Positions 21,176 through 32,271 of a stretch of 64,000 bases of DNA are shown in pieces. The DNA is from Trypanosoma brucei gambiense DAL972. Lineage: Eukaryota > Euglenozoa > Kinetoplastea > Trypanosomatida > Trypanosomatidae. Within the stretch, counting starts at the first letter, position 1. Each line of letters begins with the position of its first letter. Below the pieces are notes generated by a model. The model was not told where the DNA came from. It ran no database searches and worked only from the letters and a program-made list of their open reading frames with translations. The DNA lies in the NCBI RefSeq assembly GCF_000210295.1, contig NC_026737.1, positions 372,001 to 436,000 on the forward strand, in the 5' to 3' direction. The translations under genes and the position numbers were made by a program.

Positions 21176-22306
21176 CTAAAAACGGGGTCGCCGCCTTCGC
21201 ATGGTGTATTTTGTGTCTTCTGATGTTTTAAGGCCAAACTTGCGCCGCTCCGCCTTCTTAAGAAGAACCCACTCCTTCGTTCCAGTTACGGGACGATTGT
21301 CCTTTCGGCGACGTGCACCCGCCTGCCGCCCTCCATGACTACGCGACCGCTTGTGTGCCACTCGACCCCCCACGCGGGCCCCAAATCGTTGTCCCTCATC
21401 ATTTTCCTCCTCACCTTCTTCTTCTTCTCCACCCTCTTCCTCACATTCCTCCTCCTCTTCCACCTCTTCACCTTCTTCATTGCAGACAGAGAGTGGACGT
21501 GGAGGCATAAAACCACCCGCTACTTGGCCGGCTTGCACGACAAGGTAATGTTTCTTCGCTTTTGTGCTATGAGGAAAGTCTACCACGACACCACCAGAGA
21601 AACCACATAGCATGGCGGCTCTCGTGATCATATGCAGTTGTTCAACGTTAGCAGGGTAAAACTGAATTGCAGCCTTCGCCCCACGGCGGAGGGCATTGTA
21701 GAGGCATTGGAAAAGAGCACGCAACCGTCTTTGTGGAACTTGGCCGCGGCGGTCACTTTGACAAAGCCACTGCACGGCAGAAATTGAGACGGCCCCATCA
21801 AATGCACCCGGGCGGAAGGGAAGTCCCTCACCCATATCTCCTCGCATGACCTCAACTATCGATGGTCCCGGTGGAAGAACAGCTTCAGCCTCATTTCCAT
21901 CGCCGTCAGTGCTGTCATGGTCATCATTCTCATTTTCATCATGAATTGGACCCCAACGCACATCTCGCAAGTCCACACCTTCTATTGGTCCCTCATCCTC
22001 CTTTTCATCATCTTCCCGCATTAATTCCTCTGAAGCCTTTGCCATTCCGAGCATATCCGTACTAATATCAATCCCAATCCATGTATGGCCACACTCTCGC
22101 AAAACTTCACCACTTAATCCACTACCGCACCCAACGTCGAGGAGCAGCGCCGGACACCCACTTGGAAGTGCGAGGAGCTCCAACGCCCGCCGTGTCATGG
22201 CTCGTTGAACCATTTGTACGCGGCCGCTACGAGTGTAGCGCTGAGCCCCATCAGCATTGTAAAGAATATCGGGTGGTGCCTCAAATTCGGGACGTGTTGG
22301 CGGCAT
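21176..22306 (-). CDS. BUD23: 18S rRNA (guanine-N7) methyltransferase BUD23
   Basis: A 376-residue class I SAM methyltransferase. The N-terminus (PPDILYNADGAQRYTRSGR) and the SAM loop LLLDVGCGSGLSGEVL (about 54-69) followed by WIGIDIS match BUD23/WBSCR22. So does the C-terminal signature WVLLKKAERRKFG...YTMRRRRPRF, which in BUD23 follows the catalytic domain. FPHSTKAKKHYLVV is also family-typical. BUD23 makes m7G in the 18S rRNA P-site region and works with the TRM112 activator during 40S assembly. The protein is about 90 residues longer than human BUD23 because of two inserts: an acidic one at about 95-140 and a strongly acidic Glu-rich one at about 280-310. The ATG at 22306 was used. Confidence 0.92.
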   Translation of the reverse strand: MPPTRPEFEAPPDILYNADGAQRYTRSGRVQMVQRAMTRRALELLALPSGCPALLLDVGCGSGLSGEVLRECGHTWIGIDISTDMLGMAKASEELMREDDEKEDEGPIEGVDLRDVRWGPIHDENENDDHDSTDGDGNEAEAVLPPGPSIVEVMRGDMGEGLPFRPGAFDGAVSISAVQWLCQSDRRGQVPQRRLRALFQCLYNALRRGAKAAIQFYPANVEQLHMITRAAMLCGFSGGVVVDFPHSTKAKKHYLVVQAGQVAGGFMPPRPLSVCNEEGEEVEEEEECEEEGGEEEEGEEENDEGQRFGARVGGRVAHKRSRSHGGRQAGARRRKDNRPVTGTKEWVLLKKAERRKFGLKTSEDTKYTMRRRRPRF

Positions 22307-25300
22307 TCTTCTTTTCGAATCGTGTTCCTACTTTATTGTGACTGTTTCCTCAACAAATAATTTAGCTTCACCCGCCCCCCCCTTTCCCGTCCTTATTTAA
22401 CCACTATCTATCTCCCACTTGATGATGCTACTACTTGAAGTTGTGTGTGTGTTTTAAAAACACAAAAAAAAAAAACAGCAGTTCCCCTGTGAGCAGAAAC
22501 CAAAACTGTAAAATATGGCGGGACTAAAGGACCTTCCCACCCACCCCCCTTTTCCTCTGAGCTGAATTATTACCCAGCACACCATTAAAATGAAATGAAA
22601 AATAAAAAAAAATAAAACAAGAAGCACCAAAAAAAGAGTGGAAAAAAAAAGAAGAAAAGAGAAGAGAATGATAAACAACATCAAGTGATGAAAGTACACA
22701 TGAGTATTCCTTTTTATTTTATTGTTTTACTTTTATTTCATGCTCCGTCGTCTCCCTTTTTGTTTGTAAGCGAAAAAGAAAAAAAGAACACATTTCGAGG
22801 TCGCGCCTCACGGGATCGTCGAAACACGAGAGGAAAGAAGGAAAACAAAAACCGTGTAAATCAAAAGGGAAAAGCAAAAAAAAAGAAAAAGAAATGAGTA
22901 AACAAACCCCAAACACACACGTAAATAAAGAAACTGTAGAGAGGGAAAGAAAAAAAAAAAGGATCTGGGGAACGAATCGAAATAAAGGTACAACAACTGA
23001 TAAAAAAGATGAAATGGGAAAAGAAGTGGAACAACGAAGAACCGAATAAGAAAAGAGAAACTGGAACAAAAAAGAGAGTGTTGCGTACTGGAATCGGTAA
23101 ACGGCGGTAAAACATAAAACAAAACGCGTAAAAGTAATAACGAAAGCACAGCAGAAGCAACAACATCAAAACAACAAGAAGCAAAACTAATATCAGTTCC
23201 TCCTTTTCTTTTTAAATCTTTTCCTCGCACACCCCCCCTTCCCTCACTGCTACTATTTTTGTTATTGTTGTAATAATCTTCTCACCCCAACTTTCCTTTT
23301 TTTTTTCTCTCTCTCTCTCTCTCTTCTTCTTTTCCTTTGACGTTTCTTTTTTTGATTTTGTCTATTTTCTCTCTTTTGTTTTGACTTTCCCTTTTTTTCT
23401 TTTTTCATACGTATGTGCCTTTGTGTCATGAGAGAAATGTCATTCATGACGGCTGCTTTTCCACCTCCTTATATTTCATTTTCTTTGTTTTTTTTTTTAC
23501 TGTTAAAAGTCCAGCACCATCACCAACACAATAATTAGCAACACAACTAATAATAATAATTATTATTATTATTATAATCAACAACAACAATATCATCAAC
23601 ATCGCTGCTGCTACCGGCGTGTAACACATCCCTTTCTTTCTTTTCTCCTTTTTGTTTTTTTCTATTCATATATCCATATATCCATATATATATATATTAT
23701 TATTATTATTATTTTGAAAATTTCTTTTTTCTTCTTTCCCCCTCCTTTTTTTCCTATCACTATCCCTAAACTTGACACATTTCCTTTCAAGTATAAAACC
23801 CTATTTTTCTTTTTTTGTTTTTAAGAAAAAAAATTTCCCCCTCCTTTTCCCTTTACACACCCTTTGCATATCCCACAAAAAGAAAATAAAAGATAAAAGA
23901 TAAATAATAATTAAAACAAAACAACACAACAGCAGCAAAGAAGGAAGGAATGGAAAAAAAAAGAGAAAAAAGAGAGTTGTTTTCACTTCTTTTTTTCTTT
24001 TTTTATTATTTTTTCTTTTTTCTTTCCTTTGCTTTGCTTTGTCATCATCACAAAAAAAAAAGCAAAACAACAGTTACCATCGCTACCATCATAACCGCGG
24101 CCAACTTGCTGCCACGTGGTGGAGAATATTAACAACAGGCTCTAAATGATAATAATGAAGCGTGTAACCGTAAGGGTAAAGGAAGCAGGTAAAAATTAAA
24201 AACAAAAACAAAAACAAAAACAACAAAAATTAGTTCGAGCGACATCCACACGTTACTTCAGGCCCCATCCACACACACACAAACAAAAAAAAACAAAAAA
24301 AAAACACAACTTCCGTTGATGATCTTTCATTTGTTCATAATTTTGCTAATGTTTCACTTCTAATTCATTTCTCCGGCTGCCATTTTCAGTAGTCTCTTTA
24401 TTTTAAGTCCTCATAAGCTTCACCCTTTTCTTTTTTCTTTTTTTTTTCTTGCCTTTTTTGTTGGTTTGGTTCTAATATCCCTCTGCAACAACATACAGTT
24501 ATTATCATTATTATTATTGTTGTTGTTGTTGTTGTCGTTTTCCCCCATCTCTCTCTCTCTCCTGAAATAAGTGAGTTTCTCACCAACGCAAGACAAAAAA
24601 AAAAGAAAAAAAAAGAAAAGTGAAAAATGAAAATGAAAGAAACAACAACTTTTCCTCCATGATGTAAAAGGAAAAGAGCCGCAAACAGAGGTTTAGGAAA
24701 TTGTAAAAATAAATACAAACAAAAAAAAATTTACCGATGGTTTACACCAATTTCCTCATAAAAACTTAAAAAACAAAACAATAAAAGAAAAGAAAAAAAG
24801 AAAAAAAGAAAACACGTCTGGAGGAATCTTCATGCATCTCCCTTCAGCCAATGTTACACAACCTCTTTCTCTTCTTCATTTTATCACTTCTGTAAAAAAA
24901 AAAAAAACAACAACAACAATCGATCACGTCTTTTTTTCTTTCTTTCTTTTTTTTTCTTTCTTTTCTTTTTTTGATTCCCTTTTTATTATTTTTGTTGCTG
25001 TTAAATCTTTTTTTTTTTCCTCTTTCTCTCTCTTTTTTTTTATTATTGTATTTTTGTTCTTTAAGTCATTTTATTTCTCTTGTCACGTACTTCTATGGTT
25101 TAAAGCAGAAACAAAGAAACAAATCTCAAAACACACTTGTTTCATTTTCTTTATGGATATGTAAATTTCACTTGAAAACAACAAAACAAAACAAAACAAA
25201 AAATAATAATAATTATTATTATTACAGAAACAAAATAAAAACAATAAAAATAAGGAAAACTAACATCATGACAAATCGCTCACACAACTCCCTCATCCCC

Positions 25301-26382
25301 TCCCAAATATCTTCTTCCCTTCCCTTCCCTTCGCTTCGCTTTTCTTTTCTCTTTTTTTTTCTTTTTTCCTTTCCTTTTTTTTCCTCTCAACGGAAATGTA
25401 CGTGCAATCTGTGCAACATTTAAATAAATTTAAGTATAAATAAATATATAAATATAAATATATATTTCATATTTCATACAAATCATCACCGCCCTAAAAC
25501 AATAATAACAACGAATAATAAAAATAAAAAAATGATGATCCTTCGGCATACCCAAACACAAAACGAAAGTCCCCCATCGTTTTCTTTTCATTTGTTTTCA
25601 TTTCTTTCCTGTGCTTTATTTGTTATTTATTTATTTTAGTCCCTTGTATATATATATATAATAAAAGTAAACACAGTTAAGTGGAAATAACGATATAATA
25701 AAACAAACAAATGAGTGAAACAAAAAAGGGAAAAAGGAATGAAAGGCGCGAATCGCGGACCGAATATAAAATAACGGTAAAACAAATGACCACAAATTGT
25801 CTCGTTTTATTTTCTTTCCCTTTCAAAAAAAATAAAAATAAATAATAAAATCTGTGCTTTTACAAAGGAAAAGAAAAAACAGAAAGGGTTGATGAAGAAG
25901 AGTAAACGGAGAGGAAAAAAAACCCAACGAAAAGATGTAAAAATAATAATATAAAATATAAAAAATATATATATTTATTTATTTATGGGGAGAAAAATTT
26001 TTTTAAAGAAAAAGAAAAAGAAAAAAAAGAGGCAAAAATCAGGGGGGAAAAAATATATACCAAAAGGCGACTGATTTTTTTTTTTCCCCCGCTCCTCCTC
26101 CTTTTTTTTATCTTTTCTTTTTTTTAAATCTTATTTTACTTTTCACAACACAACACAAAAACACAACCGATGCTACCGGAAGTCAAAACCAACTCATGCG
26201 GGAACAAACAAGCACAAATAAAAAAGGGGCATATTCATATATTTTTAAAACAAAAAAACAAAAATTCCTTCTTTGATTTTATAAGGAAGAATTTGTATTT
26301 TGTGTTGCTATTGTGTATACGTTTTGACGATGATGCGTAAATGTATAAAATAATACATATACATATATATATATATATATAT

Positions 26383-26413
<31 letters not shown>

Positions 26414-29400
26414 TATATTTGTATCACTTGGTTTTGTTGTTGTTTTGCACTGCACCGTACAGTTGAGAGGAAGTGGAGGAGAAAAAACAAAGGGAAATGG
26501 GGAAGACAAACACCCAAACAAGCATAACTTTTCTCCAAAAAATTCGTTTTTGGAATTAAAAAAAATGTGTTTGCAGGAGTAAGATTAAAAATGGGAGAAA
26601 TGTGTAACGAAGGTAGGGGGGAAATACATCTCTTTCTTCTATCTCTTCTCTTCTTTCCTTTTCCTTTTTTTATTATTTTTGAAAAGTTCACGCATCCATC
26701 CATCCATCCATCTGTTATTGTTATTGCTATTATTGTTATTATTATTATTATCATATTTGCACTAGAATCTCTTTTTTTTTTTCACCTTTGTTTGTGGTTT
26801 CATTTTATCCCATGCACGCATAGCCACGCGTTTTACTTCATTTAACTTTAGTTTTTTTATTTATTTTCCTTTTCCTTTTTATTTGCATTATTATTATTAT
26901 TATGACATTCCCCCCCCCACACACACACAAATATCCCTTCCTTGGTAGTTTCATGTGCAAATGCGCCCATGGGAAAATAATAACAATAATAATAATAATA
27001 ACAATAATAATAATAACAATAATAGCAATAACAATAACAGCTTCGCCAATAACTGACGCGCGAACACACAAAAATAAATAAAAACACGTAAAATGATGGA
27101 AGAAAAAGAAAAAAAGAAGAAAACGTAACAAACAAACAAAAACGGGAAAATGAAAACAAAAACAAACAGATATTTTAATATGATAAAATATATGAGCCTT
27201 TGCTACTCACATCTCTGTGTCTTTTCTTTTATTTCTTTTTTTTTTGTTCACTCTCAACTCTCGATATTCTTTCTCCTTTATTTTGTTTGTTCAGTTGTTC
27301 ATTTTCTCATTTTGTGCAGGAGTTGTTGTCACTATCGATTGTTGTCTCGTTTGTGTTTTTGTTTTTTTGTTTTTATATTTTTTATATATTTTTTAAAAGT
27401 TTTGTGAACGGTAACCTCCACATCTCCCCTTCACTTCTCTCTCTCTCTCTTTCTCTCACTCACACATCCTTTCTTTATTTCTTTTTATTTATATTTTTCC
27501 CTTTGAAGATAATAATAATAATAACAATAATAATAATAATCACAACATGGCGCGTGTTGTCGTCTTTCAATCAGTCGGTGGTAATGATGGAAATTGCGGG
27601 GAATAAACAAACTTGTAAAAAAAAAAAAATTAAAAAAAAATGAAAGTGAAGAATGTTAAAATAATATTTTTTTTTTTTAAAAAAAAGAATCAACAAACGA
27701 CAAAAGAACAACAACAACATCAACGACACCAGTGTATTATTATTATTTTATTTATTTATTTTTTTTAAAAGAAAAAGGAATGGCGTATGCAAAAAGCAAT
27801 AGGAAAAGTAATTGAAGAAAAAAAAAACAAGAGAAAAATAAAAAGAAGAGAAAAAAAGAAGGACAAAGAGAAGAAAGAGAAGAAAGGAAAGGAAAGGTGA
27901 GACGAAAGGGGAATTTATTTATTTATTTATTTTAAAAAGAAAAAGAAAAAAAAGGGGCTAAATCGCGGTGGAAGCGGTGGCGTTGTGAAACAACACAGAC
28001 ACGCGGAAAAAGTTTTTAAAAAATTCCACGCATGAATATAAAATGAAGGAAATAAATAAAAGTTTTAAAACAAAAACAAAAACAAAAACAGTGACAACAA
28101 CAACAATAACAACAACAACAACAAATACCGACAGCAGAAGCAGTTGGAAAAATGCATGCGGTACGCGGTTGAACAAATTGAGCGAAAGTAAAACAAATAG
28201 AGGAATAAGAAAGGAAATAAAAACCACTCTCACACAAATAGACACACACGCACACACATACACATACACAAATAAACAAATAAACATGAGCTACATCTCC
28301 TTTCTCCACTAAAATGACAACAACAACAATAATAATCATAATAATAATAATCATAATCATAAAATAAACCTAAAAGAAAATGAAAAGGAAAAAAAAAGAC
28401 GGTTGGAAAATGACCCCCTACGCCTCTTTGAGAGTTAACAGTCTTCTTTACTTTAAGAAGAAAAATTATATTAAAAGTAAATAAATCACAAAAAAAGATA
28501 GAAAAAAGGAAGAAAGGGAGAAGCTACGGATTACTCTGAACAAAATAACACGCACGAGTCCTTTTTTTTTTTTTGTTTTTGTTTTACTTTTTTTTTTTAA
28601 ACAAAAAGTTCATTTTCCCCCTCTCTTTTAATCGTTTTCTGTTTTTTTTTTTTTTGCTTTTCCTTAACTTTTGCTCCTTCTCTGCGCGTTGAGGTTAAAC
28701 AAACAAACAAACAAAAAAGACAAAAACAGCACGTTAAGGAACAATGGGAGAGAGAGAATGGAGGGGGAAAAAAAAAAATTGGAAAGGGGGAAAACAAACA
28801 AAAGGAAAAGAAATGTAGGAGAACTTTGGGGAGGTCTGGGGATATTACAAATACAAAACAGTGAATATAAACAAAAAACAAAATGAAGGAGAGGATATTA
28901 AGTAATGTCATGCATTTATTTGGTTGTGTCATTTTCATCTTTCCTTTAACATTTTCTTTCTTTCTTTCTTTCTTTTTTCTTCCTTCGCTCTTTACATCAA
29001 CCACCATCACCATCACTCACTCGATCTTTCATATTGTTTCTTTATTTTATTTTTCCTCGTGTTTTGCACCTCCTTTTCTTTTTTTTGTTTGTTTTTAGAA
29101 AAGAAAAAAAAAGAATTATTTGGTTTCCCGAACACTCATCCCCTTCGTCATGGCGACAAGACCCTCCCCCACTTTGAAGAAAGCGTTGAAGGGGCTTGGC
29201 GAGCACACAAAAATAATACACACAAACGTAAGAAAAAAAAAAAAGGAAAAGGCAGCAGCAGGAACACATGCCACTCAACAACACTCACATGAGCATATAA
29301 CATTCATTTTACGCATATAATACGTGCATACAAACACACCAAAATAATGAAATGGATAAATGTCAAGGGATATGAAATTTGAAAATTGAACGAAATGCTC

Positions 29401-30767
29401 ATAAATATAAATATTCCCACATTTTTCCACCTTTTTTTTTTCTCCATTGGTTTCCAGCCTATGTAAACAACACTGGCGGAACATCCCCTCTTGTGAGAGG
29501 TCGGAGAGGTTGTGATGTGTTGAAGGGTGAGACACTGTGTTCCCGTGAAATAGTAATAATAATAATAATAACATCAATGGTGACAATTAATAATATTATT
29601 ATCATTATTATCAAAAATAAATAAATAGTTTTATTTATTTATTTACACGCATATTTGTGCATATGTGCACATATATATATTTGTGTGTGTATGTATATAT
29701 GTGTGCGTGGGTGGGTGGGTGGGTGAAAGGTGCAGCTATAGAGTGGAAGGAATATAGCGGAAACGGGAAGTAAATCAGACGAAAACAAATTGAAGTAAAC
29801 GAAGGTGAGAAAAGAAGCGTGCCAAAACCATCTCCTCCTCCTCCTCTTCTTCTTTCTTTTATTCATCTCCTTTACCTCCTTTTTGTTACAAAACAAAGAA
29901 ATTAAACCTTTCAAGCTTTTCTTTTATATATATATATATATACGTGTGTGTGTGTAGAAATAATATATTTGGTCTGGCAATTCCTCACTCATTTTCCTTT
30001 GCTTTTCTCATTATTGTTCTTTTTTTCTTATTTTTCTTCTCATTTTCCCTCATGACCGCCTTTTCACTTCCCCCTCGTGCTGTCGCCCACCACCCCCATG
30101 AGGCGGGGGAGAGTAATAATAATAATAATAATATCAATGATATCCGCACAAGTGCCGGTGAATTGTGCGCAAGTAATCGAAAGTAACCAAAACACATAAT
30201 AAAACAGTCAAACAAAGGAAAAGTAAAACAGAAAAAAAACAAAAAGGAAAACACAAAGCATATCTGAAGCACTAAATTTAAAAAAAAAACAGATAAAGAT
30301 ATAAAAAAAACACAAAAGAAACTAATATGTTTCTCACAAAAACAAAAACAAAACGAAGAAGAGGAAATTAAAAAAAAAAACGGAAAAACTGGAAGCAGGA
30401 AATGGAAGGGGAATATATATATATATATATATGTATTTATATATTATTTATTGATGGTTTCCTTTTCGAAATCACATGTGTTCAGTTCCATTCCCCTCCA
30501 CCCTTCCAGCGGCTGTTGTCTCCCCATTCTCACAATCCTACTCATAAGCTCTTCAGGACACAAACAACCAAATACGTGTATCGTCAAACAAAGAAAAGAA
30601 GCCGTAACGGAGAAGGAACTGACATGCACGACTTCGCCTCCCTCTCCGACAAATAAAATAAAAAAAAGAAACGAAAAAAAAAAAGAGAGGAAACTCATAG
30701 GTCTCAAGAGAAATGGAGAGGAAAAAAAAAAAGGCTTGCATACCCAAATACTCGTGTCTCCATTTCC
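22307..30767. other. 8.5 kb gene-free low-complexity interval
   Basis: The largest interval without a supported gene. It is built from alternating T-rich and A-rich blocks, poly-T and poly-A runs, (ATT)n/(AAT)n arrays (near 23545-23575, 24505-24530, 26720-26750, 26985-27040, 27508-27540, 29550-29575), (TTTA)n (26383-26415), (CAA)n and (AAACA)n tracts, a CATC tetranucleotide run (26692-26712), a GTGG tetranucleotide run (29706-29725), and TA runs (23680-23697, 26361-26383, 29926-29941, 30412-30432). No frame looks protein coding, and I saw no tRNA-like cloverleaf. Confidence 0.75.
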
Positions 30768-31496
30768 TTACGAAGTCTGTCCCTCTTCATTTACTGAAAC
30801 AATGACAGGTCGCCCATTAACATACACACGCTTACAGGGAACCCGCATCACAGAAGTGCCTCCTGCCGCTGCCGCCACCACCGGAGCTGCAGGTACAGGC
30901 GTTGATACAACTGCAGGAGCTGCCCGACTTGGCGTGACGCCGAATCCCGCGGTATTACCTCCAGCAGCACGTCGGAACCCTCCCTGCTTTACACCAGTGC
31001 GGGTTGTTGATGATGATGATGATGCGCCATTGTTATTGTTGATGGTGACAGTTGGGTATGCGGCAGCGGTGGTTCCTCGGGACGCTGGCTGGTGGTAAAG
31101 CGGCCGGTTTGTAGCTTGCGGTACGGTGCTGAAGCTGCTATCGGCACTGTTGCTGAAGTGCGAATTACCCTCATCGCTGTGGGACATGATGAAACTCATT
31201 TCTGCTGTAAAGGGTGAGCGGGGGACACACGGCAAACCGTCATTTGAGGTTCTGCAGTAGGGATCGTGTGTATGGCGTGTTGACGCAACGGGCTCTTCCA
31301 CCACAGTGGAAATGGGTCTCAAGTGACCACGGAAAACGTTAGAAGCGGAGGACTTCATCGTGGCGGGACGCGGGGCGCCGTTAATAATATTGTCTGAATT
31401 ACTAATGGCGTTTGTGCAGTCCATTAGAGGGGAGCCGAACGAGGCGACAGCAGTGGAACCGACGGCTGGGTACGCTTGCATGTTGAAGGAAGACAT
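30768..31496 (-). CDS. Hypothetical protein, probably disordered
   Basis: A 242-residue frame without a recognisable domain. It is rich in Ser, Ala, Thr, Asn and Pro, with Asn and Ser runs in the middle (INNNNGASSSSSTTR) and an Ala/Pro/Val-rich segment near residue 200. It closes with a short patch that looks ordered, RVPCKRVYVNGRPVIVSVNEE. Amino-acid mix and codon variety argue for a real gene. It is the first gene on the dense side of the 8.5 kb interval. The ATG at 31496 is followed by MQAYPAVG. The function is unknown; an RNA-binding or regulatory disordered protein is only one possibility. Confidence 0.65.
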   Translation of the reverse strand: MSSFNMQAYPAVGSTAVASFGSPLMDCTNAISNSDNIINGAPRPATMKSSASNVFRGHLRPISTVVEEPVASTRHTHDPYCRTSNDGLPCVPRSPFTAEMSFIMSHSDEGNSHFSNSADSSFSTVPQATNRPLYHQPASRGTTAAAYPTVTINNNNGASSSSSTTRTGVKQGGFRRAAGGNTAGFGVTPSRAAPAVVSTPVPAAPVVAAAAGGTSVMRVPCKRVYVNGRPVIVSVNEEGQTS

Positions 31497-32271
31497 GACG
31501 TATATAATATGGATTTATGTACCTTTGTAACCCTCAAGAGCTTATGTTATGTAGCCTTTTTTTTTCTTCTTTTCACTTCGTTCGTCTCTTCCGTACCTTC
31601 ACAAGTCGTAACACTTGCAAAACTGCGGTTTCGTTCCTCGTTAAATGTTAGAAAACTAGCACTTATCTTTCTCTTTTCCTTTGATTCGTTCAGCTTTTTA
31701 TGACTGCTGCAAAGTTTTTTCCTTTGTTCTTGCCGTCTCTTTTCTTTCCTTTTCGACAAAAATGCTTTTGTAATACCTTTGGAAAGATTACTAGAATTTT
31801 CACTTGGCAGCACAGTGATTGGAGCAAATCGAAAGAAAAAAAGGGGGAGTAGTTTATTCAACACAGTTACGAATTTGCAACAAATCGCTAAATCAGGGGA
31901 AGAGAAAAGGGAACAGCGACATGCAAAAACAAACAAAAATAAACTGACAAAGCCCTGCACAACACACAAACACACCGGTATACACCAATAGAGCGACAGG
32001 GGGGGATGATACAGCGCCAGCTTAGAGAATCTCACCTTTGAATATATCAAAAAGAGCTAGCAAGAGAAAAACACTGTTAGTGGAGGAAAGGAGAGAATCT
32101 CTATCGTCTGGCAACGCCACCAACCAACCAACCAACAACCATAAAGAGGGAGCATCACATGCAACAACACCTGCTACAGGAGGCCAAACAGATGTACTAG
32201 ATAAATGCGAAACTATGTGCAAACAGGTGCGCACCTTCACTTGCACGCTAACATTCGTCTTCGGTATTCAC
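31497..32271. other. Intergenic region
   Basis: This 775-base region between the GPI16 stop and the 242-residue protein start is pyrimidine-rich on the coding strand in two places (about 31830-31850 and 31680-31700, seen as purine-rich on the plus strand), plausible splice signals. No gene is supported. Confidence 0.55.

Noticed and set aside
22307..30767. Centromere or transposon remnant
   Set aside because: No long tandem satellite, no retroelement-like reverse transcriptase frame and no terminal repeats were visible; only simple sequence was found.
31547..32050. Minus-strand frame of 167 codons upstream of the 242-residue protein
   Set aside because: Leu/Phe-rich first half equals pyrimidine tracts, and the Lys-rich second half looks like leader sequence. 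There is no domain and no independent support.
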